Assembly: GCF_002914525.1 (NCBI RefSeq)
Contig: NZ_LODW01000061.1
Span: 1-64,000 of the forward strand
Direction of reading: 5' to 3'
Origin: Rhizobium hidalgonense
Lineage (GTDB): Bacteria; Pseudomonadota; Alphaproteobacteria; Rhizobiales; Rhizobiaceae
DNA length: 64,000 nucleotides
The notes under the pieces were generated by a model, which saw only the letters and a program-made list of their open reading frames with translations, did not search any database and was not told the DNA's origin. Both the position numbers and the translations under genes were made by a program. Of this stretch, positions 1-7,726 are shown piece by piece. Positions within the stretch are counted from its first letter, which is position 1; every line of letters starts with the position of its first letter.

Positions 1-60
1 CTCAACGCAATCATCCGGGACCAGAAAGCATGGCAAAACGCTTGACTTCCAAGACAGTCG

Positions 61-228
61 CTCTGCCCTACCGGGCATCTCCTCCACAAGGAGGGAGATC
101 GGCAAGAGGTCAACGCTCGGTCCCCCTCTATCGCTGTGCGGATCGCCAGACGGTAGTTATTTGGGGAAGCCGGTGCTTCCAGCCGATCTCCCCACCTGTG
201 GGGGAGATGCCCGGCAGGGCAGAGGGGG
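61..228. repeat. RIME1-like intergenic palindromic repeat, copy 1
   Basis: The ends form a long inverted repeat: the left arm (about 61-103) contains CCGGGCATCTCCTCCACAAG, and the right arm (about 182-226) contains GGGGGAGATGCCCGGCAGGG. A second copy of the same design lies at 16211-16382. Rhizobia are known to carry such mosaic elements (RIME) between genes. The element fills most of the 286 bases left of the FadJ-like gene, and no gene is visible in that stretch. Confidence 0.75.
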
Positions 229-286
229 GTGCCCACGGCACGGCGGCGGCAAAGATGGTCCCGTTAAACCAAGACCGCGAAAACGG

Positions 287-2500
287 CTAAGCCGCCTGCC
301 CGACCTTCGCATAGGGATCGAACCGCCCATAAAACGTCTCGCCCCTAGCGGCCATATCCTTCAGCAACGGTGTCGGTTCGAAGTGCCTTCCGTAAGTTCT
401 TGCTAACTTTTCAGCCAACTCCACGAAAGCCTTTACGCCCATCCCGTCGATATAGCTCAGGGCGCCGCCGGTATAGGGCGCGAAACCGAAGCCGAGGATT
501 GAGCCGACATCGGCTTCGCGCGGATCGGTGACGATGCCTTCCTCGACGGTGCGGGCGGCTTCGAGCGCGATGGTAACGAGGAATCGTTGTTTGAGGACGT
601 TGACGTCGACCTCATCCGCCTTCTTCTGCGGGTAGAGGCTCTTGAGATCGGGCCAGAGAGACTTCTTCGCCGGCTTCGGCGGATAGTCGTAAAAACCCTT
701 GGAATTCTTGCGGCCGAAACGGCCCTCCTTTTCCACCATGCGGGCGATCAGCTCCATATGCCTGGGGTCGATGGCTTTGTCACCGAGGTCGGCGACCGTC
801 GCCTTGAGGATTTTCAGCGACAGGTCGATGGCGACCTCGTCGTTCAGCGCCAAAGGCCCAACTGGCATGCCGGCCATTTTGGCGGCATTCTCGATCATCG
901 CCGGCGGCACGCCCTCGATCAGCATGTCGTAGCTTTCCGACATGTAACGCAGCACGCAGCGATTGACGAAGAAGCCGCGGGTGTCGTTGACGACGATCGG
1001 TGTCTTCTTGATCGCCGCGACATAATCGAGAGCGACGGCAAGCGCCCGATCGCCGGTCTCCGCGCCGAGGATGACTTCGGTCAGCATCATCTTTTCGACA
1101 GGCGAGAAGAAGTGGATGCCGATGAAATCGGCCGGGCGCTTGGAATTTTTCGCCAGTCCCGTGATCGGCAGGGTCGAGGTATTGGAGGCGAAGATCGCGC
1201 CTTCCGGCAGCACGGCTTCAACAGCCTCGATGACCGATCTCTTCACCTCGCGATCCTCGAACACCGCTTCGATGACGAGATCGGCATTGGCAAGGGCGGC
1301 ATAGTCCGCCGAGGGCGTGATGCGGGAGAGCAGTGCTGCCGCCTCGTCCTGCGTAAACCGTCCCTTACCGATGGAATCCTTGACCAGGCCTTCGCAAACG
1401 GCCTTGCCCTTGGCAGCAGCCTCCATGTCGCGGTCGATCAGCGTCACGGGAAGGCCGGCGGCGGCGGTGACATAGGCGATCGAGGCGCCCATGAAGCCGG
1501 CGCCGACGACGCCGACATGTTTCAGTTCGGTCTTCGGCTGACCGGCCGGGCGGCGGGCGCCCTTGCCGAGTTCCTGCATGGAGATGAACAGCGAGCGGAT
1601 CATCGAGAAGGCTTCGCGACTCTGCAGCACCTCGGTGAAGTAACGCTGCTCGATCTTCAGGCCGGTGTCGAACGGCACCTGCAGGCCTTCATAGACGCAT
1701 TTCAGGATGGCGAGCGCTGCCGGATAATTGCCCGATGTTTCCCGGCGCAAGATCGCCGGCGCCGCCGGCCAGAGCTGTGCGGAGGCCGGCGTCCAGATGC
1801 CGCCGCCCGGCGCCTTAAAACCCTTCTCGTCCCACGGAGCGATCGGCTTCAGGCCGTCCTTGATCATCTGCTTGGCAGCGGGGATGAGTTGATCCGGCTC
1901 GACCACCTGATGCACGAGGTTCATCGCCTTGGCGCGGGAACCGGTCAGCGACTGGCCCGTCGTCATCATCTGCAGCGCGTCCTGGGCATTCGCCAGCCGC
2001 GGCACACGCTGGGTGCCGCCGGCGCCGGGGAAGATGCCGACCTTGACCTCGGGCAGCGCGATCTTGACGCTCTTGGCATTGGAGGCGACCCGGCCGTGGC
2101 AGGCGAGCGACAGCTCAAAGGCGCCGCCCATGCAGGTGCCGTTGATCGCCGACACCCAGGGCTTGCCCGAGGTTTCAAGCTTGCGGAACAGGCCGGACAT
2201 GCGGCCGACCAGACCGAAGAGGGTCTGCACCGCCTTTTCCGGGCTCTTTGCCTTCTCCTCGTGGTAGGAGCTGAACATCGACTTGATCATCGACAGATCG
2301 GCGCCGCCGGAGAAGGAGGATTTGCCCGAGGTGATGACGACACCCTTGACGGCGGCGTCAGCGGTCGTGGCGTCGATAATAGCGTCGAGTTCGGCCATCA
2401 CCTCCGCGGTGAACACATTCATCGACTTGCCGGGCATGTCCCAGGTGACGAGAGCGATGCCGTCGGCGTCGGTTTCGAGCGTGAAATTGGTGTAGGTCAT
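287..2500 (-). CDS. Bifunctional enoyl-CoA hydratase / 3-hydroxyacyl-CoA dehydrogenase (FadJ/FadB type)
   Basis: This 737-residue protein should catalyse the hydration and NAD-dependent oxidation steps of fatty-acid beta-oxidation in the cytoplasm. Residues 1-200 are a crotonase domain with the two expected glutamates (about E129 in GGAFEL and E151 in LPEVKVG). A Rossmann fold starts near residue 330 (GAGFMG), and the dehydrogenase histidine lies in IHFFSPVEK (about H463). The start at 2500 is chosen because GGGAGGA sits just upstream; an in-frame extension to 2620 would run into the cupin gene and looks spurious. It is the last gene of a leftward operon with cupin, thiolase and acyl-CoA dehydrogenase. 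The domain order is clear; the chain-length preference is unknown. Confidence 0.93.
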   Translation of the reverse strand: MTYTNFTLETDADGIALVTWDMPGKSMNVFTAEVMAELDAIIDATTADAAVKGVVITSGKSSFSGGADLSMIKSMFSSYHEEKAKSPEKAVQTLFGLVGRMSGLFRKLETSGKPWVSAINGTCMGGAFELSLACHGRVASNAKSVKIALPEVKVGIFPGAGGTQRVPRLANAQDALQMMTTGQSLTGSRAKAMNLVHQVVEPDQLIPAAKQMIKDGLKPIAPWDEKGFKAPGGGIWTPASAQLWPAAPAILRRETSGNYPAALAILKCVYEGLQVPFDTGLKIEQRYFTEVLQSREAFSMIRSLFISMQELGKGARRPAGQPKTELKHVGVVGAGFMGASIAYVTAAAGLPVTLIDRDMEAAAKGKAVCEGLVKDSIGKGRFTQDEAAALLSRITPSADYAALANADLVIEAVFEDREVKRSVIEAVEAVLPEGAIFASNTSTLPITGLAKNSKRPADFIGIHFFSPVEKMMLTEVILGAETGDRALAVALDYVAAIKKTPIVVNDTRGFFVNRCVLRYMSESYDMLIEGVPPAMIENAAKMAGMPVGPLALNDEVAIDLSLKILKATVADLGDKAIDPRHMELIARMVEKEGRFGRKNSKGFYDYPPKPAKKSLWPDLKSLYPQKKADEVDVNVLKQRFLVTIALEAARTVEEGIVTDPREADVGSILGFGFAPYTGGALSYIDGMGVKAFVELAEKLARTYGRHFEPTPLLKDMAARGETFYGRFDPYAKVGQAA

Positions 2501-2514
2501 TGGATTCCTCCCGA

Positions 2515-2898
2515 TCAGGCCGGCAAATGGCTGCGCTGCGCGTCCACGGTCTTTGTCTTTCCGGTGACGACATCGCCAGTGTGCTTGGTTTGCGACGGCT
2601 CGAAAAGCACGATCCAGCACTCTTCCTCAGCCACCGGATTGTGCTCGACACCCCTAGGCACGACATGAAAATCGCCGGCCTTCAGGTGCACATGGGGACG
2701 GTCGCGATATTCGATGGTAAGCGCGCCCTTCCAGATGAGAAAGAGTTCATCCTCGTCACGGTGGGAATGCCAGGTGAGCTGCCCCTGGACCTTGGCGAGT
2801 TTGACGCTCTGGCCGTTGAGATCGGCGATGACGCGGGGTGACCAATGCTCGGTAACCTCGGTGTATTCGGTTTCGATCGTGCCGGTGTTGAAACCCAT
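2515..2898 (-). CDS. Cupin-domain protein within the beta-oxidation operon
   Basis: This 127-residue protein is a single small beta-barrel cupin. Metal-ligand type residues are visible in WHSHRDEDELF and in HLKAGDFHVVPRGVEHNP, matching the two cupin motifs (HxH with E, then G-D-x6-G-x2-H). It lies 2 bases after the thiolase stop and 14 bases before the FadJ-like start, so it is almost certainly co-transcribed with them. Single-domain cupins have many roles and the substrate cannot be read from the sequence. Its fixed place among beta-oxidation genes suggests an accessory role in acyl metabolism, which is inference. Confidence 0.85.
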   Translation of the reverse strand: MGFNTGTIETEYTEVTEHWSPRVIADLNGQSVKLAKVQGQLTWHSHRDEDELFLIWKGALTIEYRDRPHVHLKAGDFHVVPRGVEHNPVAEEECWIVLFEPSQTKHTGDVVTGKTKTVDAQRSHLPA

Positions 2899-2900
2899 CG

Positions 2901-4109
2901 TCAGACCCTTTCGATAACCGTTGCCGTGCCCATGCCGGCACCGATGCAGAGCGTCACCAGCGCGGTGTTGAGGTCGCGGCGTTCGAGTTCGTCGAGCACG
3001 GTGCCGAGGATCATCGCGCCGGTGGCGCCGAGCGGATGACCCATGGCGATGGCGCCGCCATTGACGTTGATCCTGTCGTGGTCGATGTCGAAGGCTTGCA
3101 TGTAACGCAGCACCACGGCAGCGAAGGCCTCGTTCAGTTCGAAGAGGTCGATGTCCGTAAGGCTCATGCCGGTCCGTTTCAACAGCTTCTCGGTGACGTC
3201 GACCGGCCCGGTCAGCATCAGGGCTGGATCGGAGCCGATATTGGCGAAAGCCTTGATGCGGGCGCGCGGCTTGAGCCCCATGCTTTCACCGCCGGCCTTG
3301 GAGCCGAGCAGGACGGCGCCGGCGCCGTCGACGATGCCGGAGGAGTTGCCGGCATGGTGGACATAGTTGATGCGCTCGATCTCCGGATGGGCCTGGATGC
3401 CGACGGCCTCGAAGCCGCCCATCTCGCCGGGCATCTGGAAGGACGGATTGAGCGAGGCGAGCGCCTGCATGTCGGTGCCGGGGCGCATGTGCTCGTCGGT
3501 TGCCAGGATCGTCAGGCCATTCTGGTCCTTGACCGGGACGACCGACTTGTCGAACCAGCCCTGTTCCCAGGCATGGGCGGCGCGCTTCTGGCTCTCGACG
3601 GCGTAGGCGTCGACATCGGTCCGGCTGAAGCCGTATTTGGTGGCGATGAGATCGGCCGAGACGCCCTGCGGCATGAAATAGGCCGGGAAATTTACCGAAG
3701 GGTCCATGAACCAGGCGCCGCCCGACATGCCCAAGCCGACGCGGGACATGCTTTCCACCCCGCCCGCGATGACGATGTCGTCGGCCCCCTGGGCGATCTT
3801 GCCGGCGCCGAAATTGACGGCGTCGAGGCCCGAGGCGCAGAAGCGGGAGATCTGCATGCCGGGCGCCCTGGTGGAGTAGCCGGCTTCGAAGGCGGCTGCC
3901 TTGGGAATCACGGCGCCGGCATCCATGACCGGATCGACGCAGCCCATGATGATGTCGTCGACGGTGTTGGTGTCGAGCCCGTTGCGGTCGCGGATCGCCT
4001 CCAGCGTCTTGGCCGCGAGGCGCACGGAGGGCACCTCATGCAGGGCGCCGTCCTTCTTGCCGCGGCCACGCGGCGTGCGGACGTGATCGTAAATGAAAAC
4101 CTCGGTCAT
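2901..4109 (-). CDS. Acetyl-CoA C-acyltransferase (thiolase, FadA type)
   Basis: This 402-residue thiolase should cleave 3-ketoacyl-CoA with CoA, the last step of beta-oxidation. The acyl-accepting cysteine is in RFCASGLDAV (about C91). The C-terminal signature GGAIAMGHPLGATGA supplies the catalytic histidine (about H358), and TLCIGAGMG supplies the second cysteine (about C388). The start at 4109 gives the usual thiolase N-terminus (MTEVFIYDHVRTPRG); the 27 extra upstream codons have no family resemblance. Length and motifs are normal. The hydratase/dehydrogenase partner is encoded two genes downstream in the same operon. Confidence 0.94.
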   Translation of the reverse strand: MTEVFIYDHVRTPRGRGKKDGALHEVPSVRLAAKTLEAIRDRNGLDTNTVDDIIMGCVDPVMDAGAVIPKAAAFEAGYSTRAPGMQISRFCASGLDAVNFGAGKIAQGADDIVIAGGVESMSRVGLGMSGGAWFMDPSVNFPAYFMPQGVSADLIATKYGFSRTDVDAYAVESQKRAAHAWEQGWFDKSVVPVKDQNGLTILATDEHMRPGTDMQALASLNPSFQMPGEMGGFEAVGIQAHPEIERINYVHHAGNSSGIVDGAGAVLLGSKAGGESMGLKPRARIKAFANIGSDPALMLTGPVDVTEKLLKRTGMSLTDIDLFELNEAFAAVVLRYMQAFDIDHDRINVNGGAIAMGHPLGATGAMILGTVLDELERRDLNTALVTLCIGAGMGTATVIERV

Positions 4110-4178
4110 TTCCTCATCTCCCTGCGGCAATCTCTCTTGCCTCGAATCTTGGAAGGAGGAGAAAAGACCCCTCCCCAG

Positions 4179-4199
4179 CCCTCCCCACAAGGGGGAGGG
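4179..4199. terminator. GC-rich hairpin between acyl-CoA dehydrogenase and thiolase genes
   Basis: CCCTCCCC and GGGGAGGG form an 8-base stem around a 5-base loop. The sequence resembles the inner palindrome of the RIME-like repeats in this window. It follows the acyl-CoA dehydrogenase stop (minus strand) by about 10 bases. No T-run follows on the minus strand, so an mRNA processing or stability element or repeat remnant is as likely as a terminator. Confidence 0.4.
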
Positions 4200-4208
4200 A
4201 GAAGTGGC

Positions 4209-6005
4209 TCAGAACGCTTCGGCGGCCAGTTCCATCATGGTGTCGGCGCCGGCCTCGATGCGGGCCTTGCGCAGCGCTGTTTCCGGCATGATGCGCTCCA
4301 TGAAGAATTTCGCCGTGATCAGCTTGTTCTTCAGGTAATCCTCGCGGTCTCCACCGCTCGTTGCCAGCCCATCCTCGGCGGCTTTGGCCATCTTCGCCCA
4401 CATATAGCCGAGCACAACGAGGCCGAAGAGGTGCATGTAATCGGTCGAGCCGGCGCCGGCATTGTCGGGCTTGGCCATGGCGTTCTGCATGAACCACATG
4501 GTCGCGGCCTGGACGTCGTTCAAGCCCTTCTTCAGATGCTTGGTATAGAAGGCGAGCTTTTCGTCGCTGCGGTTCTCCTCGCAGAAATCGCCGATCTCCT
4601 TGAAGAGGGCCATGGCGGCGCGGCCGCCGTTCAAGGCGAGCTTGCGGCCGACGAGATCGAGCGCCTGAATGCCGTTGGCGCCTTCATAGATCATGGCGAT
4701 GCGGGCATCGCGCACATACTGGCTCATGCCGTGCTCTTCGATATAGCCATGGCCGCCGAAGACCTGCTGGGCCATGACAGCATGGTCGAAGCCCCGGTCG
4801 GTCATCACGCCCTTGAGGATGGGGGTGACGAGACCGAGAATGTCGTCGGCCGTCTGGCGCTCCGTCTCATCGGTGGCGCGGTGGGCGATATCGGATTTCA
4901 GCGCGGTCCAGAGCAGGAAGGCGCGGCCGGCCTCGTTGAAGGCGCGGATGGTCATCAGCGTGCGGCGGATATCGGGATGGACGATGATCGGATCGGCCTT
5001 TTTATCCGGCGCCTTGACGCCGGACAGCGAGCGGCCCTGGATGCGGTCGCGGGCGTAGGCGGCGGCGTTCTGATAGGCGATCTCAGAAATGGCGATGCCC
5101 TGCAGGCCGACCATCAGGCGGGCCTCGTTCATCATCACGAACATGGCGGCGAGGCCGCGGTTTTCAGCGCCGATCAGGAAACCCGTCGCCTCGTCGTAAT
5201 TCATGACGCAGGTAGCGTTGCCGTGGATGCCCATCTTGTGTTCGATCGCGCCGCAGGAGACCGCATTGCGGTCGCCGAGGGCGCCGTCCTTGCCGACCAG
5301 GAATTTCGGCACGATGAACAGTGAGATGCCCTTGGTGCCCTCCGGCGCGCCCTCGATGCGGGCAAGCACCAGGTGGACGATATTGTCGGCCAGGTCATGT
5401 TCGCCGGCGGAGATGAAGATCTTCTGGCCGGATATCTTGTAGCTGCCGTCGGCTTGCGGCACCGCCTTGGTGCGCAGCATTCCGAGATCGGTGCCGCAAT
5501 GCGGCTCGGTCAGGTTCATGGTGCCGGACCAGGAGCCGCCCACCATCTTCGGCAGGTAGGTATCTTTCTGCTCCTGCGTGCCGTGGACGAGGATCGCGGC
5601 GATCGCGCCCTGCGTCAGGCCGGGATACATCATCAGCGACATGTTGGCGGCCGAGGTATATTCGCCGACGGCGGCATGCAGCGTATAGGGAAGCCCCTGG
5701 CCGCCGAATTCCTCCGGCACCGCAAGGCCGATCCAGCCGCCTTCGCGATAGGCCTTATAAGACTCCTTGAAGCCCGTCGGCGTCGAGACGCTGGCATCGT
5801 CATGGCGCGTGCAGCCTTGCTGATCGCCGGAATAATTTACAGGGAAGAGAACTTCCTCGGCCACCTTGGCCGCCTCGCCGAGAATCGCTTCGATCATATC
5901 GGGCGTCGCGTCGGCAAAACCGGGAAGATTGTTATAGCGTTCGAGGCCCAGCACGTCGTTCAGGACGAAGAGCGTATCGTTCACCGGGGCCTTGTAGACT
6001 GGCAT
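4209..6005 (-). CDS. Acyl-CoA dehydrogenase (long form with C-terminal extension)
   Basis: This 598-residue FAD enzyme should catalyse the first oxidation of acyl-CoA in beta-oxidation. The signature LTEPHCGTDLGML lies in the middle domain, and the catalytic-base region MIYEGANGIQALDLV is near residue 440. The length, about 200 residues more than short-chain enzymes, fits the subgroup with an extra C-terminal helical domain. The start at 6005 has AGGAATTTGAG just upstream. It is the first gene of the leftward operon and lies behind the inverted repeat at 6069-6090, a likely operator. Confidence 0.93.
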   Translation of the reverse strand: MPVYKAPVNDTLFVLNDVLGLERYNNLPGFADATPDMIEAILGEAAKVAEEVLFPVNYSGDQQGCTRHDDASVSTPTGFKESYKAYREGGWIGLAVPEEFGGQGLPYTLHAAVGEYTSAANMSLMMYPGLTQGAIAAILVHGTQEQKDTYLPKMVGGSWSGTMNLTEPHCGTDLGMLRTKAVPQADGSYKISGQKIFISAGEHDLADNIVHLVLARIEGAPEGTKGISLFIVPKFLVGKDGALGDRNAVSCGAIEHKMGIHGNATCVMNYDEATGFLIGAENRGLAAMFVMMNEARLMVGLQGIAISEIAYQNAAAYARDRIQGRSLSGVKAPDKKADPIIVHPDIRRTLMTIRAFNEAGRAFLLWTALKSDIAHRATDETERQTADDILGLVTPILKGVMTDRGFDHAVMAQQVFGGHGYIEEHGMSQYVRDARIAMIYEGANGIQALDLVGRKLALNGGRAAMALFKEIGDFCEENRSDEKLAFYTKHLKKGLNDVQAATMWFMQNAMAKPDNAGAGSTDYMHLFGLVVLGYMWAKMAKAAEDGLATSGGDREDYLKNKLITAKFFMERIMPETALRKARIEAGADTMMELAAEAF

Positions 6006-6068
6006 CTCTCAAATTCCTCCCATTCGATTGCCGGGTCGCGCCGGCCTTGGGCACTGTCTTACAAAATA

Positions 6069-6090
6069 TTGACGTTTGCGTAAACGTCAA
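6069..6090 (-). promoter_or_regulatory. Inverted-repeat operator candidate of the beta-oxidation operon
   Basis: The arms TTGACGTTT and AAACGTCAA are perfectly complementary around a 4-base centre (GCGT). The site ends 64 bases upstream of the acyl-CoA dehydrogenase start. From memory, MerR-type regulators of acyl-CoA and branched-chain degradation (LiuR-like) use ACGTAAACGT-type sites of this kind. The resemblance is by eye only, and no regulator gene lies next to it. Confidence 0.5.
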
Positions 6091-6244
6091 AATCTGCACC
6101 TGTGCCATCTTTCGCGAAAAAATTTGCGAGCGCGAGTCTGCAACTGCTGAAGGCTGACGAAACGTCATCTCCCCTTCCTTGTCCATCGTCGAACGGCGTA
6201 TAAGCGGGAAGGCTTTTAAAACCGCAGATCGGGAATACTTCAGG

Positions 6245-6934
6245 ATGATCAGTTTCGAGGCGATAAGGCAGCGGGCGGAGCAGCGGAAAGGCGGAGCAGC
6301 CGCACTTCAGGCAATGCTGGAGAAACACCGACCGGATCACGACCGGCTGCGCGCCACGCCCGACGACCGCATCCTCGCCGATATGACCCGGCGCATCTTC
6401 TATAGCGGCTTCGTCCAGAAGGTGATCGATGCGAAGTGGCCGGGCTTCGAAGCGGCGTTTTCCGGTTTCGATCCTTCAATGCTGAATATTGCACCCGACG
6501 ACTATTGGCATGAGTTGACCTCGGACGAACGGATCATCCGCAACGGCGCGAAGATCATGTCGGTTCGCGCCAATGCCGCCTTCATCCGGGAGTTGTCGAG
6601 AGAACACGGCAGCGCCGGCGCCTTTTTCGCCGACTGGCCGCGGGAAGACCAGATCGGCCTTCTTGAGCTGTTGAGCAAACGCGGCAACCGACTCGGCGGC
6701 ATGACCGGGCAATACTTCCTGCGCGGCATCGGCCGCGACAGCTTCGTTGCCACGATGGATGTGCTCGCCTGCCTCAGATCGGCCGGCGTGCCGCTGTCTG
6801 ACTCCGGCACGGCGAAAAAGGACCAGCCACTGATCCAAAAGGCCTTCAACGACTGGGCGGACGAGACCGGCCTGTCCTTCATCCACCTCTCGCGCATCAG
6901 CGCCTATTCGATCGATGCGGGAGAGCCGCACTGA
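6245..6934 (+). CDS. DNA-3-methyladenine glycosylase I-like protein
   Basis: This 229-residue protein resembles HhH-GPD/Tag-like DNA base-excision glycosylases of alphaproteobacteria. Visible family-like stretches are MTRRIFYSGFVQKVIDAKWPGFEAAF in shortened form (residues about 49-74) and the helical segment RIIRNGAKIMSVRANAAFI. I do not see the Cys/His zinc ligands of classical Tag, so the activity is uncertain. The start at 6245 is chosen because the upstream 22 codons are not protein-like; the ribosome site is weak. It is divergent from the beta-oxidation operon and stands alone. Confidence 0.6.
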   Translation: MISFEAIRQRAEQRKGGAAALQAMLEKHRPDHDRLRATPDDRILADMTRRIFYSGFVQKVIDAKWPGFEAAFSGFDPSMLNIAPDDYWHELTSDERIIRNGAKIMSVRANAAFIRELSREHGSAGAFFADWPREDQIGLLELLSKRGNRLGGMTGQYFLRGIGRDSFVATMDVLACLRSAGVPLSDSGTAKKDQPLIQKAFNDWADETGLSFIHLSRISAYSIDAGEPH

Positions 6935-7032
6935 AATTCCGGCCGGAGGTTAACGCCTGAAGTCAAACAACTTTCGCGCCCGATGCGAACAGGATAGGCT
7001 TCGCATCTTCAATGCTGGCTGGGAGGACACCG

Positions 7033-7398
7033 ATGCCGCGCCTGGACCACGTTACGATCGAAACCCGTGATGCACCTGTCATGATCGGCTTCCTGGAAAC
7101 CTTGCTCGGCGTCAAAGAAGGCTATCGCCCACCCTTCGCCTCGCCCGGCCACTGGCTCTATCTCGACGGACTGCCAGTGATCCATCTCAGCCTGAAATCG
7201 CGCAGCAGTGATTTTCCGCCGGGGATCTTCAACCATGTCGCCTTCAGCCTTTACGAATTCGGTCCGGCGCTGGAGCGCATCAAGGCGACCGGCTACCGCT
7301 ACGAATATTTCGATATTCCCGACACAGATCTCGGCCAAGTCTTCGTTTACGGCCCCGAAGGCGTGAAGATCGAGCTGCAATATCCCCGGCCGGCCTGA
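7033..7398 (+). CDS. VOC (glyoxalase/dioxygenase fold) family protein
   Basis: This 121-residue protein has one vicinal-oxygen-chelate domain made of two beta-alpha-beta-beta-beta halves, beginning PRLDHVTIETRD and ending VYGPEGVKIELQY. Possible metal ligands are the early His in LDHVTI, His in VIHLSL, His in FNHVAF and the final Glu in KIELQ. GGGAGGA precedes the ATG at 7033, which decides the start over an in-frame codon 21 bases upstream. No substrate can be inferred, and the neighbours are unrelated. Confidence 0.8.
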   Translation: MPRLDHVTIETRDAPVMIGFLETLLGVKEGYRPPFASPGHWLYLDGLPVIHLSLKSRSSDFPPGIFNHVAFSLYEFGPALERIKATGYRYEYFDIPDTDLGQVFVYGPEGVKIELQYPRPA

Positions 7399-7726
7399 GC
7401 CAGGCGATCGCCCGATGTGACGAATTCAACGGCAATTGCCGTTAAAATTGGCCTTTCAAACACAAACGTTAAAAAATTCTCATCGAGATTAACGGCTTGT
7501 TTACCACGTTTCGTGAAAGGTGCGGATTGAGCAGTAGCAATCCGCATTCCTTTTGTCAGTCTCGCGTTTCCTGGGGATGCCGCTACATCGTTCAGCTTGA
7601 GGAAAGTCTAATTGACTATCTTCTCATGAAGGGTGCGCTCCGGTGTGCGGCACTGCCGCGGCCGCAGAGGGATAAGCCAAGGATCGAGCTCTGACGAGAG
7701 GTCGAGCAGTCGAAGCGAGCAAGAAG
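7399..7726. other. Intergenic region with a 16-base perfect palindrome, upstream of the PodJ-like gene
   Basis: There is no gene in these 328 bases. AACGGCAATTGCCGTT at 7428-7443 is a perfect palindrome shortly after the VOC stop, possibly a terminator stem without a clean T-run or an operator. The rest is AT-richer and probably holds the promoter of the large gene that follows. AGCAAGAAG before 7727 is its probable ribosome site. Confidence 0.5.

Noticed and set aside
3036..5324. 762-codon open frame antisense to thiolase and acyl-CoA dehydrogenase
   Set aside because: Both genes on the other strand have full catalytic motifs, and the antisense product has shadow-type composition.
7428..7443. 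Rho-independent terminator after the VOC gene
   Set aside because: The palindrome has no loop and no clear T-run after it, so it is noted only as a palindrome within the intergenic region.
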